Part shown: piece by piece, positions 18,286 to 26,763 of the stretch | How positions within the stretch are numbered: position 1 is the stretch's first letter | Layout of the letters: each line of letters opens with the position of its first letter | Source: Arthrobacter echini | GTDB lineage: Bacteria; Actinomycetota; Actinomycetes; Actinomycetales; Micrococcaceae | Reading direction: 5' to 3' | NCBI RefSeq assembly: GCF_008107445.1 | Contig: NZ_VSLD01000001.1 | Coordinates: 248,001-312,000, forward strand | DNA: 64,000 nucleotides | Notes under the pieces: generated by a model | What the model was told of the DNA's origin: nothing | What the model saw: the letters and a program-made list of their open reading frames with translations, nothing else | The model's database searches: none | Program-made: the position numbers and the translations under genes

Positions 18286-19295
18286 GCTCCCATCCTCACA
18301 CCCGACAGGACAGCATGCGTGCGGCGGAGCCGGTCCAGCCACCACCGCCTGCGCTCCGGCGCTGCAGCGAAGCGATCCAGGAGTACCTCCGACACCTCCA
18401 CCTCGCGGACCGGCAGGAACCCGCCGTCCGGGACCAGCGAGGACTCGGTCACGTCGCCGGCCATGAGCGAGACCGTGGCGAGACCGCAGGCGTAGGGCAG
18501 CTCCGGCAGCGCGGCCGCGAGTGCCACCCCGGAGCGGATGCCCACGGAGGTGTCCAGCGCCGAGCTGACGACGGCGGGAAGACCCGCCTGCGCGATGATG
18601 TCCAGGGCCCGCCGGACACCGCCAAGGGGTGGCGCCTTGATGACCAGCAGATCGGCCGCGTCCTCGCGTGCCACGAGCAGCGGGTCCTCCTGGCGCCGCA
18701 CACTCTCGTCGGCGGCGACGAGGACACCGTACCCGCGACGCTGCAGTTCGAGGCGCACCGAGCGCAGACCCGGGATGTCCGCCACCGGCTGCTCCACGTA
18801 CTGCAGCCCGAAGCGGTGCAGCGCCTCGACGGCCCCGAGCGCCTCGTCCACGGTCCATCCGCCGTTCGCGTCGAGCTTGATGCCGGCGTCGGGGAGGAGG
18901 CGACGCACCTCAGCGACCCGGGCGACGTCGTCGGCCAGGCGCTGGCCCCGCTCGGCGACCTTGATCTTGACCGCGGAGACCCGGCCGAAGCGGGACAGCA
19001 CGGCCTCCACCCGGTCCGGCCCGACGGCGGGCACCGTCGCATTCACGGGGATGGACGAGCGCACAGGCGCGGGCAACCCCTGCCACGCGGCTTCCAGCGC
19101 CGATGCGAGCCAGGGTGCGGCCTCGGCGTCGTCGTACTCGGGGAACGGGCAGAACTCCCCCCAGCCGGCAGGTCCGCGGACCAGGAGGGCCTCGCGCTCG
19201 AGGACCCCGCGGAACTTCACGCGCATGGGGATCGAGACCACGCGCGCGGAGGCCAGAACCTCCTCGATGGGAGGCACGGGGGTGTCGTCATTCAT
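18282..19295 (-). CDS. menC: o-Succinylbenzoate synthase
   Basis: Enolase-superfamily dehydratase of 337 residues making o-succinylbenzoate. Catalytic set visible: Lys110-x-Lys112 (VKIKV), metal ligands Asp142 (LDANGGW), Glu169 (VEQP) and Asp196 (AADES), and Lys220 (IKAPP). ATG at 19295 is chosen since the conserved barrel-cap starts soon after. Upstream in-frame starts would add residues with no family match, and none has a good ribosome-binding site. Its TGA overlaps the menD start, so menC-menD is an operon. The region upstream is where the accessory island begins. Confidence 0.9.
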   Translation of the reverse strand: MNDDTPVPPIEEVLASARVVSIPMRVKFRGVLEREALLVRGPAGWGEFCPFPEYDDAEAAPWLASALEAAWQGLPAPVRSSIPVNATVPAVGPDRVEAVLSRFGRVSAVKIKVAERGQRLADDVARVAEVRRLLPDAGIKLDANGGWTVDEALGAVEALHRFGLQYVEQPVADIPGLRSVRLELQRRGYGVLVAADESVRRQEDPLLVAREDAADLLVIKAPPLGGVRRALDIIAQAGLPAVVSSALDTSVGIRSGVALAAALPELPYACGLATVSLMAGDVTESSLVPDGGFLPVREVEVSEVLLDRFAAAPERRRWWLDRLRRTHAVLSGVRMGA

Positions 19296-19665
19296 GTCGG
19301 AGCCGGGCCGGGCGTCGGGGTGGGAACTCACGCACTCAGGGTACGGGAGCGCGGCGGGCCGTCGGGCGGTCCGGTGGGCGGCGGACATCCGCGAAGCCGG
19401 CAGCGGTCTGCAGGAACTCACAGTGGTTTTTTACTGCTGGCGAGCTCGCTCGCTCGTTCCCGACCGAGCAGTGTTCAACCTGTAGGGCGGAATCGGACAG
19501 AAAGTCTCGGAGGAAATGAGCGACGAAGGAGCGCCCGGACCTCATCAGGCCAGAGCGAAGCGAGAGGTCCATTGCCCTGATTGGAGCGCCAGCGGAGACC
19601 GGGGAAGCACGAGAACGTGGAACACCTACGGGCGCCAGCCACGACACCTCCGTAGAATTGTGACC
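19296..19665. other. Non-coding stretch upstream of menC, left edge of island
   Basis: 370 bases without a supportable gene. It holds the left copy of the 23-bp direct repeat (19401-19423), a T-run after it, the palindrome GCGAGCTCGC (19439-19448), and a TAGAAT (19653-19658) that could be the -10 of the first small gene. An open frame from 19516 runs into that gene but its first 50 residues look like unselected translation. Confidence 0.6.
19401..19423 (+). repeat. Left copy of 23-bp direct repeat
   Basis: Shares CTGCAGGAACTCACAG (16 identical bases, 19408-19423) and the preceding CAGC with the copy at 22013-22035; 21 of 23 positions agree. I see no third copy in this window. Confidence 0.8.
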
Positions 19666-19893
19666 ATGACTATGGCGACGAACGAACAAGCACAGACACC
19701 ACCACGATCACACAACTCGAAGCGCGTCGCGGCGATCTATGGGTTCGCGGGTACGATGCTCGCGCTGATTGCTGTGATGACCTTCTCGAGGGTTGACGCC
19801 TGGTACCTGGTTATCGGCTTCGGCCTGATCGCGGTCCTGGCCGTCGTGTACGTCGCCAAGGCGATCATCGCGCTCCGCCACCAGAACGACTGA
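19666..19893 (+). CDS. Small two-helix membrane protein
   Basis: 75 residues, no family recognised. A polar N-terminus (MTMATNEQAQTPPRSHNSKR) is followed by two hydrophobic segments, about residues 22-41 and 46-68. ATG 19666 is preferred because TAGAAT ends eight bases upstream, which would place the transcription start at the ATG (leaderless message, common in actinobacteria). An in-frame ATG at 19672 or GTG at 19660 remain possible. Two more tiny genes follow closely, two bases and then overlapping, so the three look like one operon of small membrane proteins inside the island. Function unknown. Confidence 0.6.
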   Translation: MTMATNEQAQTPPRSHNSKRVAAIYGFAGTMLALIAVMTFSRVDAWYLVIGFGLIAVLAVVYVAKAIIALRHQND

Positions 19894-19895
19894 TC

Positions 19896-19973
19896 ATGAG
19901 TCTCTGGAGCCGCTACCTGTTCGGGGCCTCACTCGTGTTCGGGATTGGCGCGACGATCTTCGCCGGGCGGTGA
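19896..19973 (+). CDS. 25-residue membrane microprotein
   Basis: Short reading frame beginning MSLWSRYLFGASLV, essentially one hydrophobic helix with basic ends. It starts two bases after the previous stop codon, and its TGA overlaps the GTG of the next gene (GTGA at 19970-19973). This tight packing is the main argument that it is translated. No homologue recognised. Confidence 0.45.
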   Translation: MSLWSRYLFGASLVFGIGATIFAGR

Positions 19974-20113
19974 CCGGCAGGATGGGGCCCGCGTCGATCC
20001 TTGCCATGGTCCTGGCTGCCTCCGCGTTCCTGATCTGCTCCATCATCGACTACCGACGTGAGCGTTCAGCGATTGGCATCGTCGAGGACCAGGAAGCCGG
20101 GCTGCCTGGGTGA
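19970..20113 (+). CDS. 47-residue single-pass membrane protein
   Basis: GTG-started frame with one clear transmembrane helix (ASILAMVLAASAFLICSII, about residues 8-26) followed by a charged tail beginning DYRRERSA. Overlaps the preceding 25-codon frame by four bases. Converges on the MpaB-type gene, whose stop lies 20 bases beyond. No family recognised; the positive-inside rule suggests the tail is cytoplasmic. Confidence 0.5.
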   Translation: MTGRMGPASILAMVLAASAFLICSIIDYRRERSAIGIVEDQEAGLPG

Positions 20114-20132
20114 AGGCCTGTGCGGGCGGGGT

Positions 20133-21077
20133 CTAGTTGAGCCAGTCCGGGGGGCCGGCGAGGCCGAGCCGGTAGCGCGCCGCATCCACGGAGGGGCTAT
20201 GTGGGCCGAGGGCCAGCTGGAAGGTCCGTAGCTGCAAGCGGGTGCGCTGCAACCGGAGGCGATTCGCGAGTGAACGGTCGCCGCGGCCGGGCACCCCGGC
20301 GAGGGGGGCCACGGACGGGGAGATGACCAGCGCTCCTGCGCTGGCGATGCCGCTGTAGAAGATCCGCTCGGCCCGGTTCAGCCCGTCCGGTGCGGAGAGG
20401 AACGTCAGGAGCTCGGCGGGGACGGGTTCGAGGTCGGGTTCAAGCTCGCGCAGCGCTTCGGCAAGTTCCCGGCGGTTGGCCGGGAGGTCTTCGGCTCCGA
20501 GGGTTCGTGCGCTTCGGGACCAGTCGGCGACGTAGGTGTCGGCCCAGGTGCGGCCGAACCGTGGGGCGAGGTCGTGGCCGACGGCTTCGTGGGCGCCGAG
20601 GAAGGCGTCGGTGAAGGCCAGGTGCACCCAGCGCAGGAGGGCTGGGTCGGAGGCGGAGTAGGCGCGGCCGTCGTCGGTGGTGCCGCTGACCCGCCCGTGC
20701 ATGCGGCGGACGCGTGCCGAGTCCCGCTCGGCGAGTTCAGTGGAGCCGAAGGTGGTGATGGTGAGCCAGCGCGCGGTCCCGGCGAGGCGTGCCCAGGGGT
20801 CGCTGCGGTAAGAGGAGTGACGTGCGACCCCGGCCATGGCGAGGGGGTGTGCGCCTTGGCCGAGGAGGGCCGCGACGCCGCCGACCAAAGTCGAGAGGCC
20901 ACCGTGGACCTGCCAGACGACGCCGTCGGGTTCGAACAAGCCCGGACCCTCCCCCACCAGGGCGATGTCGCGCACCCAGTCCGGTGTCCCAGTGGGGTCA
21001 CCGGAAACCCGGGCACGAAACGCGTTGCGGACGCGGTGGCCCAGATCGGCGGGGCGTGGAATCGAGCTGAGAGGCAT
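20133..21077 (-). CDS. Oxygenase MpaB family protein (DUF2236)
   Basis: 314 residues. Typical features of the heme-dependent MpaB/latex-clearing-type family: VHGGLSTLVGGVAALLGQ, AHPLAMAGVARHSSYRSDPWARL, the TTFGS strand and the RRMHGRVSG segment, then LLRWVHLAFTDAFLG, whose histidine is a plausible heme ligand. Bacterial DUF2236 proteins are mostly uncharacterised; fungal MpaB cleaves a polyprenyl chain. ATG 21077 is selected because GGAG lies five bases upstream; 28 further upstream codons are open but unlike the family. It lies inside the island beside the transposase remnant, so it may be horizontally acquired. Confidence 0.85.
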   Translation of the reverse strand: MPLSSIPRPADLGHRVRNAFRARVSGDPTGTPDWVRDIALVGEGPGLFEPDGVVWQVHGGLSTLVGGVAALLGQGAHPLAMAGVARHSSYRSDPWARLAGTARWLTITTFGSTELAERDSARVRRMHGRVSGTTDDGRAYSASDPALLRWVHLAFTDAFLGAHEAVGHDLAPRFGRTWADTYVADWSRSARTLGAEDLPANRRELAEALRELEPDLEPVPAELLTFLSAPDGLNRAERIFYSGIASAGALVISPSVAPLAGVPGRGDRSLANRLRLQRTRLQLRTFQLALGPHSPSVDAARYRLGLAGPPDWLN

Positions 21078-21188
21078 GATGCTCCAACGACGGTAGATCG
21101 GGGTACGACGGACACCCAAGGACAGGAGTCCACTACGAAGCGTAGAACACTGCCCTGACAAGCCGATGGCTGCAGTGCCCTCGCATTG

Positions 21189-21803
21189 TCAGAAGAGCGT
21201 TGGCGCTTCGGGGTCGATGCCGGTGAGCAGGATCGCGGTCTTTTGATCATGTGTCGGGTAGGCGCGGAGCACGCGCAGGCGGGTGCAGTCATCGATCGCG
21301 GTGTACTGGTAGTAGCGCTTCTTCCGCCCTGTCTGTCCGAGGGGCTCGATGAACTGCACATCAACCTGCAGCGCGTGGCCTGGCCGCTGCTTCTCATGTC
21401 TCTTCCAACGGGTCTCCGTCCGCTTGTAGCGCTGCGACGCAGGAAGGCGGTTGAGATTCATGTTCTTCAGGACCCGCCAGACACCGGAGGCGCTGATCGT
21501 GATGTCGTGATACCGCTTCAGATACATCGTGATCCTCGCCGGACCGAAGTGGTACTGCTGACGAAGCCAGAGGATCTTCTCGACCACGTCCGCCTCCGTC
21601 GCCGTCGCCGTCGCCATCGGTGAATGATGTGGGGCACTCGAGCGGTCCTTCAACCCTTCGAGCCCCTCGGCTTCGTAGCGTTTCAGCCACCTGTAACACG
21701 CCTGCCGGCTCAGGCCGTAGTAGCGACGGGTCGCCGCAATGCTCCCGCTGACCTCCTCGACGTGACGCAGAACAGCGAGCTTGTGATTGGCTCGACGCTC
21801 CAT
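21189..21803 (-). pseudogene. IS481-like transposase, truncated at the 3' end
   Basis: About 204 residues of an IS481-family transposase: N-terminal helix-turn-helix (RRYYGLSRQACYRWLKRYEAEG), a linker, and the beginning of the integrase core with the first catalytic Asp in ALQVDVQFIEP. After TAIDDCTRLRVLRAYPTHDQKTA the frame ends in unrelated residues and a stop, so the second Asp and the Glu of the DDE triad are missing; family members run to roughly 350 residues or more. ATG at 21803 is used. The 5' side retains a plausible element end near 21905-21960, while the other end is lost. Inactive on its own. Confidence 0.85.
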
Positions 21804-22012
21804 CGCTCGAAGCCCTTCGTGGCTGTCTCTGGAACCATGGCGACCTCGACCGGTCGACGCACCGCCTTCTTCGGGAGTACCCCATGGAACAGGTCGATAC
21901 CGGTCGCACCACCCAGCGGACAAGTCGAGGGAAATGCACCCTAGCGGGGCCATCTTTTTTCAAGTCACACGCCAGACGGGATAGCCGGCATCAACGCTGC
22001 CGCCTGGTCCCA

Positions 22013-22035
22013 CAGCCGCCTGCAGGAACTCACAG
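22013..22035 (+). repeat. Right copy of 23-bp direct repeat
   Basis: Same orientation as the copy at 19401-19423 with two mismatches, both in the first eight bases. It ends 23 bases before the PAP2 start codon, so the island junction is immediately upstream of that gene. Confidence 0.8.
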
Positions 22036-22058
22036 CTGCATGTGGAACGATCGGTGGG

Positions 22059-22961
22059 ATGCCGTCGACGACCAGCCCCGCAGGCCGATCCGGGTCCCCA
22101 CTCCCCTTCGTCCTCGCCGCGCTGACCTGCGCCGCCGCCCTCGGTGGGACCTACTGGGCCTTCGTCCGGACGACGCGGGGACAGTTCGCCGACGAGTCGG
22201 CGTGGCGCGAGGCGGGGCTGCTCGCACCGGAGACGAAGGGTCCGTTCCTGCAGTTCCTGGACACGCTCCCCACCATCTCGCTCGTCCTCGCGGCCGCGGC
22301 CATCCTGTTCGTCGCGGTGCTGCGCCGCCGCTACGCTGCTGCGGTCGTGGCGAGCCTCGTCATCGTCGCCTCGAACATCACCACGCAGGTGCTGAAGAAC
22401 GTGGTCCTCGACCGGCCCGACCGGGGTGTCCAGACGCTGGACTTCAATTCCCTGCCGTCCGGGCACACGGCCCTCGCCGCCTCCACGGCGGCCGCCGTCT
22501 TCCTGATCGTGACACCGAGGTGGCGTCCGTTCACCGCGATGCTGGGCGGGGCGTACGCGGTGCTCGCGGGCGCGGCCACCTTCGTCAATCTGTGGCACCG
22601 TCCGGCGGACGTGGTGGCTGCCCTGCTCGTGGTCGGCGGCTGGGCGCTGCTCGCCGGACCGGTGATCCTGCGGGCGGACGGGTCAGGGAGGCGCAACCGG
22701 CAGGTCTCACCCGGCGGCTGGGGCTCCTCACGCCGCTGGCTCGCCCTCTGCTGGATGCTGGGTGTCGGCAGCCTGCTGGTCTCCGCCCTGCTCTATTTCT
22801 CGGTCCGGGCCGGCATCCTGGTCTCGGTACCGGATGCCGGCCGTCCGCTCTTCTTCTGGTGGGGCGTGCTGTGGATCATCGGCGTCGGCTTCGTCCTGGC
22901 CGCCGTGACCGCCTCACTGTTCGCGGCGCGGACCCGCCGCACCGACAGGGCGAACACCTGA
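22059..22961 (+). CDS. PAP2 family lipid phosphatase
   Basis: 300-residue integral membrane phosphatase. The three catalytic motifs are visible: LKNVVLDRPD (K-x6-RP), PSGHTA, and LWHRPADVVAA in place of SR-x5-H-x3-D. About six hydrophobic segments, with an extra pair of helices and a short polar insert (residues about 208-222) near the C-terminus. Candidates for the substrate are phosphatidic acid or undecaprenyl diphosphate; sequence alone does not decide. The start lies just after the right direct repeat, so its native promoter may have been replaced by island sequence. Confidence 0.87.
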   Translation: MPSTTSPAGRSGSPLPFVLAALTCAAALGGTYWAFVRTTRGQFADESAWREAGLLAPETKGPFLQFLDTLPTISLVLAAAAILFVAVLRRRYAAAVVASLVIVASNITTQVLKNVVLDRPDRGVQTLDFNSLPSGHTALAASTAAAVFLIVTPRWRPFTAMLGGAYAVLAGAATFVNLWHRPADVVAALLVVGGWALLAGPVILRADGSGRRNRQVSPGGWGSSRRWLALCWMLGVGSLLVSALLYFSVRAGILVSVPDAGRPLFFWWGVLWIIGVGFVLAAVTASLFAARTRRTDRANT

Positions 22962-23006
22962 CCGCTCCGGTGCCCGCCCCGTGGTGAACTGCGCTGTGAA
23001 CTCCGG

Positions 23007-24365
23007 CTACTCGTGGCGCAGTGGTTCGGCAGAGGTCTCGCGCGAGAGGGCGACGGCGATCAGGGAGACCACCGCTGCGGCCACGAGGTACCAGGCAGGA
23101 GCCAGGTCGCTGCCCGATGTGGCGATGAGGAACGTGGCAACGAACGGTGCAGTACCGCCGAAGATCGCATTGGCGAGATTGAAGCTGACCGCGAACCCGG
23201 TGTAGCGGACGCGAGTGGGGAACATCTCCGCGAGGAAACACGGCAGGGTGCCGTCGTTGAGCGTCAGCATGGCGCCGAGGAGGATCTGCACGAGCACGAT
23301 GATCAGGAAGTTCCCCGTCCCCAGCAGGGCGAAGGCCGGCACGGTCAGCAGGATGAAGGTGACGGACGCCGAGATGAGCACCTTCTTCCTGCCGTAGCGA
23401 TCGGAGAGCGCCCCGGTCAGGAAGATGAAGCCGATGTAGGTGATCAGCGCGATGGTGGTGGCGAGGAAGGACTCAGTGGCACCGAGGCCCAGCTCCGCGG
23501 ATAGATACGTGGGCATGTAGCTGAGGATCACGTAGAAGCCGACGGCGTTGAGCAGCACCGCGCCGCCCGCCCGTACCAGGAGGCGCCAGTGGAGCCGGAA
23601 CAGGCTGGCGACGGGCGCCTTGATGGTCTCGTCCTCGGCCGCGAGTTCCCGGAACACCGGGGTGTCCTCGAGCTTTGTCCGGATGTAGCGCCCGATCAGG
23701 CCCATGGGGGCCGCGAGGAGGAAGGGCAGTCGCCAGCCCCAGCTGCTCATGGCGTCGTCGTCGAGCAGCGTGGTCAGGAGACCCGCGATGAGCGAGCCGA
23801 GCAGGAGCCCGGCCGCCGTGCTGGCCGGCACCACCGCCGCGTAGAGACCACGCTTCTTCTCGGGGGCGTACTCGACGAGGAACGCCGACGCCCCGGCATA
23901 CTCACCCGACGCGGAGAAGCCCTGGACCACGCGCAGGAGCAGGAGGAGGATGGGCGCCCAGATGCCGATGATGGCGTAGCTGGGGATGAGCGCGATGCAG
24001 AAGGTGGCACCGGACATGATGAGGATCGAGAGGGAGAGCGCGGTCCGCCGTCCCACCTTGTCGCCGATGTGGCCCCAGACGAAGCCGCCGATCGGACGCA
24101 CCAGGAAGGAGATGGCGAAGAGCGCGAACGTGAGCAGCAGGCCTGTCTGCGGATCGGACTCGGGGAAGAACACCGCCGCGATGGTCACGGCCAGATAGCC
24201 GTAGACCGCGTAGTCGAACCACTCCACGAAGTTGCCGATGAAGCTCGCAGCAACGACGCGCCGGCGCGTGCTGCGGTCCACCGTCACCGGGGCGGACATC
24301 TCGTCCAGGCTCGTGGGGGAAGCTCCCTTCGGGACCGACGCCCGTTCGTCATCGCGCTGCGGCAT
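23007..24365 (-). CDS. MHS-family MFS transporter
   Basis: 452-residue proton symporter of the metabolite:H+ symporter group (ProP/ShiA-like): 12 helices, with NFVEWFDYAVYGYLA in helix 1, GHIGDKVGRRTAL in the 2-3 loop, and RVVQGFSASGEYAGAS in helix 4. An ATG at 24365 has GGAGGAG upstream. It is read towards PAP2 and lies downstream of purU in orientation but has its own promoter and operator, which match those of the BCCT and creatinase genes. I infer uptake of creatinine, creatine, sarcosine or a betaine. The MHS family also carries dicarboxylates and aromatic acids, so the substrate rests on the shared operator. Confidence 0.87.
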   Translation of the reverse strand: MPQRDDERASVPKGASPTSLDEMSAPVTVDRSTRRRVVAASFIGNFVEWFDYAVYGYLAVTIAAVFFPESDPQTGLLLTFALFAISFLVRPIGGFVWGHIGDKVGRRTALSLSILIMSGATFCIALIPSYAIIGIWAPILLLLLRVVQGFSASGEYAGASAFLVEYAPEKKRGLYAAVVPASTAAGLLLGSLIAGLLTTLLDDDAMSSWGWRLPFLLAAPMGLIGRYIRTKLEDTPVFRELAAEDETIKAPVASLFRLHWRLLVRAGGAVLLNAVGFYVILSYMPTYLSAELGLGATESFLATTIALITYIGFIFLTGALSDRYGRKKVLISASVTFILLTVPAFALLGTGNFLIIVLVQILLGAMLTLNDGTLPCFLAEMFPTRVRYTGFAVSFNLANAIFGGTAPFVATFLIATSGSDLAPAWYLVAAAVVSLIAVALSRETSAEPLRHE

Positions 24366-24383
24366 GGACTACTCCTCCGATTG

Positions 24384-24400
24384 GTTGCACTGATTGCAAC
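24384..24400. promoter_or_regulatory. GTTGC-N7-GCAAC operator, MHS transporter promoter
   Basis: GTTGCACTGATTGCAAC, perfect 5-bp inverted arms. It starts 11 bases downstream of the -10 box, i.e. across or just after the transcription start. The same element is found at 33595 and 36409. A second palindrome, TTGTTG-CA-CAACAA (24402-24415), overlaps the -10. Binder probably the nearby IclR or GntR protein. Confidence 0.75.
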
Positions 24401-24411
24401 GTTGTTGCACA

Positions 24412-24440
24412 ACAATAGGAGTGGGCCGCATCACAGTCAA
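24412..24440 (-). promoter_or_regulatory. Sigma-70-type promoter for MHS transporter
   Basis: On the minus strand TTGACT (24440-24435), 17-bp spacer, TATTGT (24417-24412). Predicted start about 24405, inside the palindrome region, with the ATG at 24365. Confidence 0.75.
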
Positions 24441-24481
24441 GTATTTAGACCGTCGGATCCCGCAACGCCCGGGCGGGCACG

Positions 24482-24512
24482 AAAAAGGCCGACCGGTGGT
24501 CCGGTCGGCCTT
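24482..24512 (-). terminator. Intrinsic terminator after purU
   Basis: 12-bp stem AAGGCCGACCGG / CCGGTCGGCCTT with 4-base loop; on the minus strand it is followed by a run of Ts, as a rho-independent terminator needs. It ends the glyA-sox-sdaA-purU transcript. Confidence 0.9.
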
Positions 24513-24536
24513 GTCCGCAGTCTTCGCGTAGTACTC

Positions 24537-25406
24537 CTAGCGCAGGACCACGGTCCTGTTGCCGTGCAGGATCACCCGGCCCTCGCAGTGCCACCGCACC
24601 GCATTGCTCAGCGCCTTGCACTCGGTGTCCCTGCCGGCCGCGACGAGGTCCTCGGGTCCGTAGGTGTGATCGACCTCGACCACCTGTTGGGAGATGATCG
24701 GCCCCTCGTCCAGCTCGCTGTTGACGTAGTGGGCTGTGGCCCCGACCGTCTTCACGCCGCGGGCGTACGCCTGGTGGTACGGCTTGGCTCCCTTGAAACT
24801 CGGGAGGAACGAGTGGTGGATGTTGATCGCCCGTCCGTCCAGCTTCCGGGTCAGCCCGTCGCTGAGAACCTGCATGTACCGTGCCAGCACCACGAGTTCC
24901 ACGTCGAGCTCCTCGACCAGCTCGATGAGGCGTGCCTCCGCGGCCGGTTTGGTGTCCGCCGTGACCGGCACGTGGAAGAACGGGATGCCGTGCCATTCCA
25001 CGAGCCTCTGGTGATCGGTGTGGTTCGACACCACGGCCACCACCTCCACGTTCAGTTCACCGCTCCTCGTCCTGAACAGCAGGTCGTTGAGGCAGTGCCC
25101 GAACTTGGAGACCATGATGAGCACCCGACGTCGTGCGCTGTGCGGTTCCAGCCGCCACCGCATCCCGAACTCCTCCGCGACCGCGCCGAACGCCTCCCTG
25201 AGGGCCTCGACGGAAGGACCGCCCTCGGCCCGGACGTGCAGGCGCATGAAGAAGTGCCGCTGAGAACGTTCCCCGAACTGCTTGTTGTCCAGGATGTCGC
25301 AGCCGTGCTCCAGCAGGAACCCGGACACCGCGTGGACGATACCCGGCCTGTCCGGGCAGTCCAGTGTCAGGACGTACTCGTCCCCCGCCTCAGCACTCAA
25401 TGACAT
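24537..25406 (-). CDS. purU: Formyltetrahydrofolate deformylase
   Basis: 289 residues, hydrolysing 10-formyl-THF to formate and THF. An N-terminal ACT-type domain ([20 protein letters not shown]) precedes the formyltransferase-fold domain, whose active-site segment [20 protein letters not shown] and the later [17 protein letters not shown] carry the conserved Asn, His and Asp. The start overlaps the end of sdaA by 17 bases. As the last gene of the sarcosine operon it would release the one-carbon units loaded onto THF by sarcosine oxidase, regenerating free THF. Followed by a clear terminator. Confidence 0.93.
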   Translation of the reverse strand: MSLSAEAGDEYVLTLDCPDRPGIVHAVSGFLLEHGCDILDNKQFGERSQRHFFMRLHVRAEGGPSVEALREAFGAVAEEFGMRWRLEPHSARRRVLIMVSKFGHCLNDLLFRTRSGELNVEVVAVVSNHTDHQRLVEWHGIPFFHVPVTADTKPAAEARLIELVEELDVELVVLARYMQVLSDGLTRKLDGRAINIHHSFLPSFKGAKPYHQAYARGVKTVGATAHYVNSELDEGPIISQQVVEVDHTYGPEDLVAAGRDTECKALSNAVRWHCEGRVILHGNRTVVLR

Positions 25407-26763
25407 TCACGGCGAGGCCACCCCTTGAGGTCTCCTTGTACTTGGACTTCATATCGGCTCCGGTCTCCCGCATGGTCTTGATCGCCTTGTCCAGAGACAC
25501 CTTATGGCTGCCGTCGCCGTGCAGGGCCAGGCGCGCCGCATTGATCGCCTTGACGCTGGCGATCGCATTGCGCTCGATGCACGGGATCTGGACCAGTCCG
25601 CCGACGGGATCGCAGGTGAGACCGAGATTGTGCTCGATCCCCACCTCCGCGGCGTTCTCCACCTGCGCCGGCGTGCCGCCGAGCACCTCGCACAGACCGG
25701 CTGCGGCCATGGAGCAGGCCGATCCCACCTCTCCCTGGCAGCCCACCTCGGCACCGGAGATCGAGGCATTGAGCTTGAAGAGGATGCCGACGGCGGCCGC
25801 CGTCAGCAGGAAGGTGACCACGCCGTCGTCGTCGGCGCCAGGGACGAACTTCGTGTAGTAGTGGAGCACGGCAGGGATGATCCCCGCGGCGCCGTTGGTC
25901 GGGGCCGTGACGATACGGCCACCGGCTGCGTTCTCCTCGTTCACGGCGAGCGCGAACAGATTGACCCACTCCATGGCTCGCAGCGGATCGCTCACACCGA
26001 CGTCGGCGTTCAGGGTCCGGTACAGTGACGGCGCGCGGCGCTTGACCTTGAGCCCCCCGGGGAGGATCCCCTCGGCGGCGCAGCCGTTGTCCACGCACTC
26101 ACGCATGACGGCCCAGAGACTCAGCAGTTTCTCGCGCAGCTCCGCCTCGGTGTGCCATGTCAGCTCGTTGGCGAGCATCACCTGCGAGATGGACATCCCC
26201 TCACGACTGCAGATCTCGAGCAGTTCGTCGGCGGACGTGAACGGGTAGGGCAGTACGGTCGAGTCGGCCACCACGCGGTCGGCCGCGTCGGCATCGCCGT
26301 CCACCACGAAGCCGCCGCCGATCGAGTAGTAGCTCCGTTCGGTGAGGACCGAGCCGGCATGGTCCAGCGCGCGGAAGGTCATCCCGTTGGGATGGGCGGG
26401 CAGGGACTTGCGCCGGTGCAGCACCACGTCCTCGTCCCAGTTGAAGTCGACGCGCTGGCTGCCGCCCACCCAGAGCTCCGCGTCGAGGGCGGCGGCGGCC
26501 ACGAGATCGTCCGCCGCCGCAGTGTCGACCGTCTCGGGGAGCAGGCCCTTGAACCCAAGGACCACCGCCTTGTCAGACCCGTGGCCCCGACCCGTGGCAC
26601 CGAGGGAGCCGAACAGTTCGGCCTGGACCCGCCGCGTGGTACCCAGGACGCCGTCCTCCTCGAGGCCGTCGGCGAACAGCTTGGCCGCCCGCATGGGGCC
26701 CACAGTGTGGGATGACGAGGGCCCGATGCCGACGGAGAACAGATCCAAAACACTCAGTGCCAT
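25390..26763 (-). CDS. sdaA: L-serine ammonia-lyase, iron-sulfur type
   Basis: Single-chain serine dehydratase of 457 residues converting serine to pyruvate and ammonia. The N-terminal beta-type domain has [18 protein letters not shown]; the C-terminal alpha-type domain carries the cluster cysteines in [16 protein letters not shown] and in [12 protein letters not shown]. It starts immediately after the soxG stop (TGA then ATG) and overlaps purU. In this operon it takes the serine made by GlyA from sarcosine-derived glycine and one-carbon units into central metabolism. Confidence 0.93.
   Translation of the reverse strand: MALSVLDLFSVGIGPSSSHTVGPMRAAKLFADGLEEDGVLGTTRRVQAELFGSLGATGRGHGSDKAVVLGFKGLLPETVDTAAADDLVAAAALDAELWVGGSQRVDFNWDEDVVLHRRKSLPAHPNGMTFRALDHAGSVLTERSYYSIGGGFVVDGDADAADRVVADSTVLPYPFTSADELLEICSREGMSISQVMLANELTWHTEAELREKLLSLWAVMRECVDNGCAAEGILPGGLKVKRRAPSLYRTLNADVGVSDPLRAMEWVNLFALAVNEENAAGGRIVTAPTNGAAGIIPAVLHYYTKFVPGADDDGVVTFLLTAAAVGILFKLNASISGAEVGCQGEVGSACSMAAAGLCEVLGGTPAQVENAAEVGIEHNLGLTCDPVGGLVQIPCIERNAIASVKAINAARLALHGDGSHKVSLDKAIKTMRETGADMKSKYKETSRGGLAVNVIEC

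Larger units (their letters stand above)
19401..22035. mobile_element. Accessory island bounded by direct repeats
   Basis: A 2.6-kb block between menC and the PAP2 gene, bounded by two copies of a 23-bp sequence in the same orientation. It contains three tiny membrane proteins, an MpaB-type oxygenase and a 3'-truncated IS481-type transposase. Parts are visibly less GC-rich than the neighbours. No integrase gene remains, so how it arrived is inferred; the repeats could be attachment sites or the result of recombination between short homologies. Confidence 0.5.

Noticed and set aside
19516-19665. N-terminal extension of the small membrane protein from ATG 19516
   Set aside because: The added 50 residues are Arg/Gly/Trp-rich without pattern; the later ATG fits a leaderless start eight bases after TAGAAT.
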